Source: Fragum whitleyi (Eukaryota > Mollusca > Bivalvia > Cardiida > Cardiidae). Taken from it: a stretch of 64,000 nucleotides of DNA. The position numbers and the translations under genes were made by a program. Location of the stretch: contig OX411558.1 in the NCBI GenBank assembly GCA_948146395.1, positions 53,143,622 through 53,207,621 on the forward strand. The letters are read 5' to 3'. Numbering within the stretch: the stretch's first letter is position 1; every line of letters starts with the position of its first letter. The notes under the pieces are model-generated. The model was given only the letters and a program-made list of their open reading frames with translations. It was not told the origin of the DNA and did not search any database. Shown in pieces: positions 20,992-28,961 of this stretch.

Positions 20992-23031
20992 TACTCAGTT
21001 ATAACGTCCCTGTCTTGATTTATTTCAAAATAGGCTGGATGCACCGAATAGACGAGGCAACTCATCGTCTCTGAAAATAAACAATGTATGAGGATATCAG
21101 GAACAAAAAATAATAAAGACCAGTCAATATTTAAAATAGTCATACATTTGTTTCTTTCTATATTTCTCTTTAACAATATGATTTTGTAAAAAAATACAAG
21201 ATGAAAAAATACTAGAAAGCCATGAATGGCTTGAGTCGCTCCACAGGCTTGAAATTCATGTAATCAAAGTTTTGACTAGATTTTTTAGATATTTTGGGTT
21301 CTATTTATGTTGAAATGATTTTCAAAGTTTCCACTATTATAACATATAGAGAAATGACCTCTGCCAATAAAAGACATAATTTTCATCCGATCACGATAAT
21401 TTTTGGCTACATGATAATGGATCACCCAAGGATCATACTAATGAAGTTTGATTGATATCCATCGATTACATTCTGAGAAAATGATTTTCAAAGTTTCCAC
21501 TATATAACAAATAGAGAAATGACCTCCGCCCATAAAATACACATTTTTCATCCGATCGCAATATTTTTTGGTAGAAAAATAAAGGGTCACCCAATTAGAA
21601 CCTGAGAAAAGTCATTTTTTACCATATTTGGAAATTAGCCACGCCCATTAAATCCATGTTTTTCATTGGATCAAAATTTCTTGAACAACTTTGAAAGAGG
21701 GTCACCCAAGGATCATTCCTGTTAAGTTTGGTTGAAATCCATCCAGTAGGTTCTGAGGAGAAGATTTTTAAAGAAAAAGTTTACGACCGGACGCACGGAC
21801 GGACGGACGGACGCACGACGGACACAACGCCATGACAATAGCCCCAGTGGCTTCCAGCCAGTGGAGCTAACAAGATGAAAAAAGATTATTAGTTTAATGC
21901 ATCTACTGATATTTATTTTTATTTTTTTCATGTAGTCTATGACTGTGTCTTAGTTTAAATGAGAATAAAAAGAATTTGCTTACTTGATAAAGTCGTTGCA
22001 AACTGCACTTCCAAACGTACATTCCCAGATTTCATTAGCGACAAGTACTCGCCATGTTCTGCATAATTAGGTTCCAATTCAAACGCAAACAACGACGTAC
22101 CCAAGGCAAAATCGTCTCTATCGATTATCGATTACAATTATATTATAAGCGCCGGAAACAGCTAGAGAATCGACAAATCCAACCACAATACGCGTGGGTT
22201 TTTGTCCTTGAAATAAATTATCCCAATTAAAGGCTGATGACCCAGTTGGTATGGATTGCAAACGCATCTCCTTCTTCAGAAATGGATATTTCGCATTTTC
22301 GGATTTCAAAATTTCAGAATGTCCAAAAATGACAGCAGGATTGCAATGGACCTTCCTAACTAGTAAAAAATGTCATCAATATCAATCATGTATGAGGGGG
22401 TTGTTTCTCCAGACATGATTGAAAATTCTGGTCTTGTTCGATAAAACCTCAATCGTACATCGCACCCATTGATGAGATAACGTGACATTTGAAACAAATC
22501 GTGAAAAATGGGTACAATCATATCCAATGATTTAGATTCAGCAATATATTTTGCCCTTTTATACAGTCCACTTTTACCGCCTGCGGGACCAGATACAGAT
22601 ATCTTTGTAGAAGTGTCTTTTGGTGTCTTAGAATCTAGACCTTGTTCTAACAATGTTTCTATCATGGCACGATATGGACTGTGGTTACATGTAATAGTGG
22701 CTTTATTTTGTAATGTGACTTCCGTGGTAGAAAATAAGCTTTGAAGAAATAGGTTGACTGGACCCGTTTTCTCGCCTGATGTCAGGGATGATCCAGCTCC
22801 TGTCTTAACTTTTAGTTTGACACAAATCATACTTCCTTTTAAATCCAAATAATCCTGACTGCTTTGTCCACTGATTTGAAATTCAATTGGACTTTCACCA
22901 GATATCTGTGAAAGAGGACGAATCTCCTGATAAAAAATGTCACTGACTGCCGCTTGAGTAGGAGGTAGATCAAACAATGCCATTACACTAGGCATTCCTT
23001 CGTGAAAATTCTTAGCATTAAAAAACGACAT
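20991..23031 (-). pseudogene. Major capsid protein (double jelly-roll, F54H12.2-like), spliced and frameshifted
   Basis: ATG at 23,029-23,031. Exon 1 runs to about 21,984, is collinear with the Polinton/adintovirus hexon-like protein, and includes a C-terminal jelly-roll segment (SLFAFEL, GNVRLEVQFATTLS). Two frameshifts are visible: one at about 22,355 just after DIDDIFY, and one at about 22,118 at a tandem AATCGAT duplication. At 21,983 a donor (GTAAGC) appears exactly where homology stops. A TTATTTTCAG acceptor at 21,071 leads into exon 2 (21,070-20,991), which ends RDVITE and TAA. The intron contains R1 copy 3; without it the intron is about 255 bp. The stop overlaps the protease ATG. Total length is about 370 residues, slightly short for the family. 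Confidence 0.75.
21212..21868 (-). mobile_element. R1 pearl-like element, copy 3 (in capsid intron)
   Basis: Inverted relative to copy 2. It starts (plus strand) at CTAGAAAGCCATGAATGGCT and ends GCCAGTGGAGCT. It carries the ACGG microsatellite, the linker and only about two core units, fewer than copies 2 and 6. It lies wholly within the predicted intron of the capsid gene, which may explain why it was tolerated. Confidence 0.8.
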
Positions 23032-23040
23032 GTTGAAATT

Positions 23041-23517
23041 TTACATCCAAGTTGTATTCAACGGGGTCAATGTTTTATGCTCCCTTGATTGTCTTTTTCT
23101 ACCACCAGTTTGTCTCTTTCGACCACCAACTTGTTTCTTTCGACCACCAGTTTGTTTCCTTCGGCCACCAATTTGTTTCTTTCGACCGCCAATTTGTTTT
23201 TTTCGTCCACCAATTTGTCTTTTACGTTTAATCTTAACACTTTGACTGTTATTTCGACGACGTCTTCTTTTAGTGTGATTCATCTTTACCACTGTTTCTG
23301 GTTTTATGTTCGCTCTCTCTAATTCACTTTTAGCTTGAAGAGTTGTCTGTTCAGAAGGACTCACCGTTTTAATGGATAATTCACTATGATCGGGCTTGTT
23401 TATAGGACTAGACATTTTCAAAGGTAACATTTTAGGAGCACTAGATCCACCATATTGCATCAACGTCACTTTTCCATCAGCAACTTTATCATAATAATGT
23501 ATCCATTTTTGTGGATT
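23041..23517 (-). CDS. Basic repeat protein (virion core/pX-like candidate)
   Basis: Open from about 23,517 down to the TAA at 23,041. No ATG starts the frame; the first in-frame ATG is at about 23,460 (MQYGGSSAPKMLPL). Upstream codons (FPNPQKWIHYYDKVADGKVT) look genuine and suggest a lost start or a short upstream exon. The C-terminal half is strongly basic: TKRRRRRNNS, then seven heptads of the form QxGGRKK. Arg/Lys-rich small late proteins of adintoviruses have been compared with adenovirus core proteins, so a genome-condensing role is plausible but inferred. It sits between penton and capsid genes, its stop only 9 bp before the capsid ATG. Confidence 0.6.
   Translation of the reverse strand, partial: NPQKWIHYYDKVADGKVTLMQYGGSSAPKMLPLKMSSPINKPDHSELSIKTVSPSEQTTLQAKSELERANIKPETVVKMNHTKRRRRRNNSQSVKIKRKRQIGGRKKQIGGRKKQIGGRRKQTGGRKKQVGGRKRQTGGRKRQSREHKTLTPLNTTWM
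23085..23225 (-). repeat. 21-bp minisatellite coding GGRKKQ heptads
   Basis: Six to seven units of about 21 bp (plus strand pattern TTCGACCACCA.TTTGTTTC) encode QxGGRKK, where x is I, T or V. The units differ by a few substitutions, so the array is older than the 24-bp array at 16,797. Confidence 0.9.
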
Positions 23518-23531
23518 AGGAAATGTACAAC

Positions 23532-23981
23532 TTAGATGCCTTCATAATCCGTATAGAATGGATGTCGTTTAAAATGCAGTGTCAAAAGTGCAGGTCCCTT
23601 CAAGAATGAAGGAACAGACCTATCATCACTCCTTATATTAATATCAAATTCATAAATTTCACGACGTTTCACAGGTAAGTAAATAACAGGATTGAAAGAA
23701 TAACTCCACCCATTCGTTTGATTTTGTCGCATACGCCTAAGCAAAGGTTGTTCTCCTCCAGAAACAATACTCTCTTTGCAAATATTAGTAAATACATCCA
23801 ACATTTGAAATTTGCTTTTAGTTTTCATAGTTTTATTTTCCACGAAAAATTCACTTAGACCCATTTTCCAAAACCCATTTAAAGTTAAAGGTTTCTTCAG
23901 CTGAATCTTAAATGTATGAACTTGATTGTCATTGAAAATGTAGTCACTATCCGAACTTTGAATGTAAACATAATGTTCCAT
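23532..23981 (-). CDS. Penton-like minor capsid protein
   Basis: An intact frame of 149 codons from ATG 23,981 (MEHYVYIQSSDSDYIFNDNQ) to TAA. The N-terminus, with SSDS..IF..N....F.I.L, and the beta-rich pattern (FKIQLKKPLTLNGFWKMGLSEF; LLTLHFKRHPFY) correspond to the single jelly-roll penton of Polintons and adintoviruses, which forms capsid vertices. It starts 11 bp after the integrase stop and ends immediately before the basic repeat protein frame. No disruption is visible, so together with integrase it is the best preserved gene of P1. Confidence 0.75.
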   Translation of the reverse strand: MEHYVYIQSSDSDYIFNDNQVHTFKIQLKKPLTLNGFWKMGLSEFFVENKTMKTKSKFQMLDVFTNICKESIVSGGEQPLLRRMRQNQTNGWSYSFNPVIYLPVKRREIYEFDINIRSDDRSVPSFLKGPALLTLHFKRHPFYTDYEGI

Positions 23982-23992
23982 TTTTCTTTGCC

Positions 23993-25102
23993 TTATGGTG
24001 ATGTATCTTTTACTTCACTTGCATCGATCCAACTCGAAAATGAAGCATCGAAACCGAGCCACTTCACCAAGAATTGAAGTTTCCCTTTCCTTTTCCTTTT
24101 CCTAATAATTTTCTCAATAAACCACAGACTGTTTTCATCTTTATCAACTTTCTGTAATTCATTGGTGTAAAACATACCCTTTATTATCTCGTTTTTAAGG
24201 TCTTGTAATTTGTACATGGGAATGCCTTGTTTTAGCAATCGATTCGTTACGCGAAATACTTCTGTTGTATAATGCTCTTGGTATGCTCTTTGGAAAGGTT
24301 GTTTTAAGAAACTAATTCTGACCAAGTCACCTAGTTTAAATTTGAATATTGGCTTTGATTTCCTAGCAGTTTGTTTTTTCAAATACAATTCAGCACATAT
24401 ATCTGCTTCATTTTCTTTATTCACCTCATTTGGAGCTAGGTTCTTTAAACTGCTATGTGGAGATGAGTTGTAGTTATTCACAATGTCATTCAACTTATCA
24501 ACATATCGATAGCTACGTTCATGGCGCATCATACGATATATCGCCGTTTTAATTGTTTTTTGTACACGTTCCACAAAATTAGCTTTAGGAGCTGCTCCAT
24601 TTGTGGTCATAAAGTAGACGTTCTGCTCCTTGCAAAACGATTTAAACCACTTGTTAGCAAATTCCGAACCTTTGTCGCTTCTTATCTTTTTCGGTTTAAC
24701 TTCTATAAAGATCTCACTTACTGCAGATAAAACAGATTTTGCTGTCTTGTTCTTTAAAGGCTTCACCCAAATCTTTCGACTAAACACATCAATTGCAAAT
24801 ACCAAATATTTCACACCATCATTTTCCTCTGCCAAATTCATCATCGATAATAAGTCCATATCTAATTGCTCACCCACACCAGATACACGCACCTGTGTCG
24901 TCTTAAAGCGATATCGAGTTTGTTTCTGAAGTGCATATGCATCCTGTTTATCTAACCAAGATTTAATAAATTGTAGAGATATCAAACCAGGAAAATTCTT
25001 ATTTAGTTCAAGAAAAACCTTCTTTTCACCCATAAAAGCTCCAGCATTTTTTTGATTAAAATAATACTGTTTTAACAATTCTTCTTTCTCTTCAACAGAC
25101 AT
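23993..25102 (-). CDS. Polinton integrase (RVE family) with C-terminal chromodomain
   Basis: 369 codons from ATG 25,102 with no break. The catalytic core has D83 (LDMDLL), D143 (RSDKGSEF) and E178 (KANFVERVQKTIK). The last two are 35 residues apart, the exact D,D35E spacing of retroviral and Polinton integrases. Residues about 325-366 form a chromodomain (FIEKIIRKRKRKGKLQFLVKW..F..SWI). The frame continues upstream without an ATG to a TTTTTTTAG/AG acceptor-like site at about 25,140, so a short upstream exon with the N-terminal zinc motif may exist. The family inserts the element into chromosomes; the chromodomain may bias target choice. Confidence 0.92.
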   Translation of the reverse strand: MSVEEKEELLKQYYFNQKNAGAFMGEKKVFLELNKNFPGLISLQFIKSWLDKQDAYALQKQTRYRFKTTQVRVSGVGEQLDMDLLSMMNLAEENDGVKYLVFAIDVFSRKIWVKPLKNKTAKSVLSAVSEIFIEVKPKKIRSDKGSEFANKWFKSFCKEQNVYFMTTNGAAPKANFVERVQKTIKTAIYRMMRHERSYRYVDKLNDIVNNYNSSPHSSLKNLAPNEVNKENEADICAELYLKKQTARKSKPIFKFKLGDLVRISFLKQPFQRAYQEHYTTEVFRVTNRLLKQGIPMYKLQDLKNEIIKGMFYTNELQKVDKDENSLWFIEKIIRKRKRKGKLQFLVKWLGFDASFSSWIDASEVKDTSP

Positions 25103-25367
25103 GTCTTTGATAAAATTATAACCAAAACTGTCATACTCTAAAAAAATAACATTCTTTTATTGTATTTTTTATTATGTGACGTCAATCCTTTTGCTATTCA
25201 AATATTTACATCGATTCACTCTAGTAAACACGACAAACTGTGGGAAAACCACAATCATATCAATACATGGAACAAAACGCGGCATTTTTTAAAATATGTC
25301 AAAAATTTGATATATACAGAAAATTCTGAACTATGTAGAGAATTTGTAGAATGTTCTGAAATAGATC

Positions 25368-25448
25368 TATGCGAACATGTTAAAATATGCAGAAAAATTG
25401 AAGAGTGTCTTGAAATATGCGAACATGTTAAAATATGCAGAAAATTTG
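25368..25448 (+). repeat. Two 33-bp direct repeats, 48-bp period
   Basis: The units at 25,368-25,400 and 25,416-25,448 (TATGCGAACATGTTAAAATA...) differ at one position. They lie in a 102-codon plus-strand frame (25,160-25,468) that repeats CEHVKICRK. That frame has no recognisable family and faces away from integrase, so I do not call it a gene. Just downstream (25,470-25,520) is a short TTTTCTAAGG repeat. Confidence 0.7.
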
Positions 25449-26142
25449 CAAATTTGACATATGTGTGATCTAAAGAGGTTTCTAAGGAGTTTTCTAAGGT
25501 GTTTTCTAAGGACCCATTCTTAAGACCCCTTTAAAGACCCCTACTTCACGTTCCTAGTCTAGCGGAACGGAATGCCTTAATGAGATAAATACTTTTTCTG
25601 ATACTAATATCACGTTGTGTAAGACGTAACGCCTGACAAAGCAAAATCACAAAAACGCGCCATTTTTACCCAATGAAAAGTCGACACTATGACAAAACAC
25701 CACGCCTATTTGGGATATGAATAGCCCCATGCTGGAAAGATTGCAAATTACATTACATACCATGGCTTATGTTATAAACGACGAGATAGGGTTTCTTGTG
25801 AAAGTTATCAACAAATTCGAATATGGGAGGGCAGTGTCTTTGACAAAATACAAAGACCAGGTTTATGTTCACATAAACGATAATTCTAAGTGTTGGGAAA
25901 ATGGATTTTTCGACAAGGACAAGTCTAAAAGCATATCTCTGAATTGGCAAATAGTTCAGAGATTGAAGGAAGCCTAAAACGAACTGGATCGATTCGTTGC
26001 TAGAATCTACAGAGAAGTGGTAAATAATAATTTTTATTATTCTTTTTTAATAAGTCGCTTCATATTTTGAAATGTAACTCTTTTTTTAATTGTTTGAGTT
26101 ATTTGGAAAAAATGGCTTTGTCATTTCTTTTTATAAAATTTG

Positions 26143-26220
26143 GCGTTTTATATAAACGTTTTGCGCCCAATTTGACCTTAGTTGCTGACGGGCCATAAAA
26201 CAGCATTCATTCATTCATTC
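26143..26220 (+). mobile_element. 78-bp LINE 3' tail insertion
   Basis: Only the last part of the LINE 3' UTR (GCGCCCAATTTGACC...GACGGGCCATAAAAC) and four ATTC units. It is flanked by a 13-bp target duplication TTTATAAAATTTG at 26,130-26,142 and 26,221-26,233, an extremely 5'-truncated retrotransposition event. Confidence 0.85.
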
Positions 26221-26247
26221 TTTATAAAATTTGACCATTTTTAAGAA

Positions 26248-26285
26248 TGAATGAATGGTGTTTTATGGCCCGTCAACAACTAAGG
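26248..26285 (-). mobile_element. 38-bp LINE 3' tail insertion
   Basis: Opposite orientation to the neighbour at 26,143: TGAATGAATGG then TGTTTTATGGCCCGTC and AACAACTAAGG. It is flanked by a 13-bp duplication CCATTTTTAAGAA at 26,235-26,247 and 26,286-26,298. This is the smallest identifiable insertion in the window. Confidence 0.85.
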
Positions 26286-26355
26286 CCATTTTTAAGAAAA
26301 AGGTTCACCCATTTTCAAGAATAGGTCTTTAAACCATTCTTTTTGGATCTTTTTT

Positions 26356-26617
26356 CCTTGGTAGCGCGTCGGACTATCAATCCAGAGGTCACGGGTTCGA
26401 TCCCCGACGGCGGCACTCATTCTTTCCGACTATTTGTCTCTCACCAATGGGTTGATAATCGTAGACCTATGTGAGATAGCAGCTGGAGGCTAGGAAAGGA
26501 TGTGGTGGCTGTTTTTGTGAGAGAAATACCAGGAAACCATTGGTAGGTGCTCTAGCCGCCGCGATATAACTGAAATAATGTTGAAAGCGGCGTAAAACTC
26601 CATTCAATCAATCAATC
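26356..26617 (+). mobile_element. tRNA-derived SINE with LINE-like tail
   Basis: The 5' part folds as a tRNA-like head with an A-box-like TGGTAGCGCGTCGG and a perfect B box GGGTTCGATCCCC (26,393-26,405). A non-tRNA body follows, then the tail GCGGCGTAAAACTCCATTCAATCAATC. The segment TAAAACTCCATTCA closely matches the 3' end of LINE A (TTAAAACTCCATCCATTC), so the SINE probably uses the LINE machinery. It lies in the intron of the P2 PC4-like gene. Confidence 0.8.
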
Positions 26618-27638
26618 TTAAGATTCTGTTCACAATTTTGTTGATAAAGAAAAATGAGAATCCACTGTAAATTATTTTCTAACATATTAAATGTGACCTA
26701 TAATACTTTATCTTTTTGCCTTAGATTATCATAATCACATAAAACGTTTTCTTTTCTTTTGATCTTGTTTAGGAAACGGGCGAGCCTGAATGTCAAAAAG
26801 AAGACCAAACACCTACATACACTGCACGTCGGGTGGAAGTAGTACCAAATACAACTTCCATCTAATCGTTCTACAAACGAGTAACAGCCTGGTTCGTGAC
26901 ATCATACGACATCGTCCATATTGAACAAACATGTTTTATCACTAAAATATTACACACAAGAGACTATATTTTCATGTCATGACTCAAGCAGGTGTAGACT
27001 TTGCTCACATAAAACAGGCAAAATGGAGAATTCAAATTTGTAGACGCCCCAGCTGGGCGGGGGGATAGAAATAGTCGGCTGCTGTCCATGTAGTACATGG
27101 TCAGACCCCAAACAAATGGACCTGCCTGTTTGCCGTGGGCTGCGACCCGTAATGCCTGATGACGGGATCCTGGTGGTTGAGTGACCTCAGGGATTGGCCA
27201 GGCCCTGTGTTTGCAACACACCCCTTTGGCCCTGAGTTGGGATGAACGGGAGGTCGGGCGAGCCCGACCCGATCAATCGGCTGGTCATGCCTTGCCCTAG
27301 GGCGTTTTTACCTAAAAACTTGCTTTTTAATTGTTTTTCCTGAACCACCGTTATCATTAAGTGACGTTTTCACTAACGCCTTAGAAGGCGGTGGCTCATG
27401 GGCCAATCGGGTAAACGTGGTGTTTGATCGACAATTTTACTGTCTGGTGTCTACTTCATGCTTGGTTGAATTATTCATCAGCGTATTTTTGCTTGATCTA
27501 GCCCCCCTGCACCGAGTATATCGGCGATGTATCCCCGGCACCTCTCCTGAGATGGAATTCCCCAGGTTAGGTGTCCCCATTGTAGGACTCCGAGGGCGGG
27601 TGGTTTGGAGCATCGCTGATGAATCACATAAAACAAAC

Positions 27639-28961
27639 ATGGCACAAAACAAAAAAGCCAAGCGCAACTACCCATTTGAATCTGACGAGGAAAACGAAAA
27701 CAGTCAAAGTTTCCCTAAGCTTATTGTTATTGAATCAGAAGATGCAGACGAACCTATCACTGAATTATCACCTTTTGTCATAGAGAAACAAATCAAAGCA
27801 ATTTTAGGAACAACAAAGTCTGTTAAAAGTCTTAAGAATGATACTCTCCTAGTTGAAGTTACAAAACAAAGTCAAGCAGAAAATCTATTGAAAATCTCAA
27901 AGTTTTTCAATATTGATGTCAAAGTTTATGCACATGAAAAGTTAAACACATCCAAAGGTGTTATTCGTTGCAAGGATCTGTCAAGATGTCTTTTATCTGA
28001 TATAAAGCATAATCTGAGACCTCAAGGAGTGACTGAAGTAAAACGTATTGAGTTTAAAAGAGGTGGCAAATCTGTGTAAACAAACACATATATTTTAACC
28101 TTCAGAGATTAAAATCGGATTTGAAATAGTTAGAGTAGACATTTATGTTCCAAATCCTCTACGGTGTTTCAAATGTCAAATGTTTGGACACCATGAAGAT
28201 TATTGCAAGCGAGCACCAGTTTGTAGAAAGTGTTCTTATTCTGGGGACGAAAATGATGATCATGATGAAGATTCATGCCAAAATGATTTTAAATGTGCCA
28301 ATGGTGGACTTGATCACCCAGCAAACTCTAGACTGTGTCCAAAATTTAAACGGGAAAAGGAAATTTTGACTGTAAAATATAAACAAAATTTATCTTTCTA
28401 CGAGGCCCGAAAATTAGTAGACTCGAAGGAACGACCAAACCCTGAAAATAGTTATGCGAGTAAAGCACAAGTCACTCCTATTCAAGCTTTAAAAACTAAT
28501 TAATGTACAACTTGTGAAAAATTGCTTAAAATACTTACGGAAGTGTTTCCTGAAGTACGAAGCAAAGTCGATCAACTTCTATCAGGCGAAACGTCCTTGA
28601 ACATATCAACGAATGGGAAAAATGATAATAAAAAATCCTCAGATTCTGAAAAGAAAACACCTGTTTCTAAGCAGAATAAAGTTGTTAAAATCAACAGTAA
28701 ACCGTCCCAGAAAGATAAATCAGCACCTCAATTAGAGTCAGTCAGTCAGAGAAAGCCTCGAGTGAAACTGGATAAGGTTATTCCTCCTCCAGTTTCGACA
28801 GGCAATGGATTCGCTGAATTAAGCGAATCAGATGAAGAGGAGGAGATGGATGTACCCGCTCCCCCTCCTTCAAAACCCCTCCTTCAAACCCACCTTCTTC
28901 AAAACAAACAGATGCAATTAGGCAAGGCGCAAATAAAATTAACCTAACAGGAGTTCAATAA
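27639..28961 (+). pseudogene. LINE B ORF1, several lesions
   Basis: ATG 27,639 (MAQNKKAKRN), then the RRM-like part with SPFVIEKQIKAI and GVIRCKDL. A TAA plus small deletion at about 28,077-28,100 breaks it. A second frame (28,180-28,503) carries zinc knuckles (the second and third C..C...H....C arrays), with a TAA after ALKTN. A third (28,522-28,947) holds the Lys/Ser/Pro-rich tail, and one more shift occurs near 28,890. The native end is the TAA at 28,959-28,961, overlapping the ORF2 ATG. Confidence 0.85.

Larger units (their letters stand above)
13772..25627. mobile_element. P1: degenerate Polinton/adintovirus-like DNA element
   Basis: A block of genes diagnostic of Polinton-type elements and the related adintoviruses: protein-primed DNA polymerase B and an A32/FtsK-like ATPase rightward; retrovirus-like integrase with chromodomain, penton-like protein, double jelly-roll-type capsid protein and adenain-like cysteine protease leftward. 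Extra genes at the left (PC4-like, zinc-finger, BIR) are not core Polinton genes. The integrase and penton frames are intact, while polymerase, ATPase, capsid and protease are broken. Two R1 elements have inserted (15,161-16,181 and 21,212-21,868). The borders are provisional and based on a 17-bp imperfect inverted match; no clear 6-bp target duplication was found. Confidence 0.85.
25717..26865 (+). pseudogene. PC4-like gene of element P2 (two exons, one nonsense codon)
   Basis: From ATG 25,717 exon 1 reads VYVHINDNSKCWENGFFDKD, then KSKSISLNWQIVQRLKEA. This is the clearest PC4-like copy of the three (K-SISL...W..LKEA). A TAA at 25,975-25,977 interrupts the last part. A donor-like GTG/GTAAAT is at 26,020 and an acceptor TTGTTTAG at 26,772. 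Exon 2 (26,773-26,865) is open for 30 codons and ends NTTSI. The position and phase of the intron match the P1 and P3 copies. The intron is swollen by two tiny LINE tails and a SINE. Confidence 0.55.

Noticed and set aside
23030..23322. Plus-strand frames with FFRPPIC repeats
   Set aside because: Antisense of the GGRKKQ minisatellite; the minus-strand frame fits the gene cluster.
23993..25102. Integrase as evidence for an LTR retrotransposon
   Set aside because: No gag, protease, RT or LTRs are adjacent; the neighbours are PolB, capsid and adenain, so it is a Polinton-type integrase.
25160..25468. 102-codon frame with CEHVKICRK repeats
   Set aside because: No family and no start context; the length is explained by a 48-bp duplication. 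Kept only as a repeat.
26356..26430. Possible tRNA gene (A and B boxes)
   Set aside because: No acceptor stem closes after the B box, and the sequence continues into a SINE body and tail.
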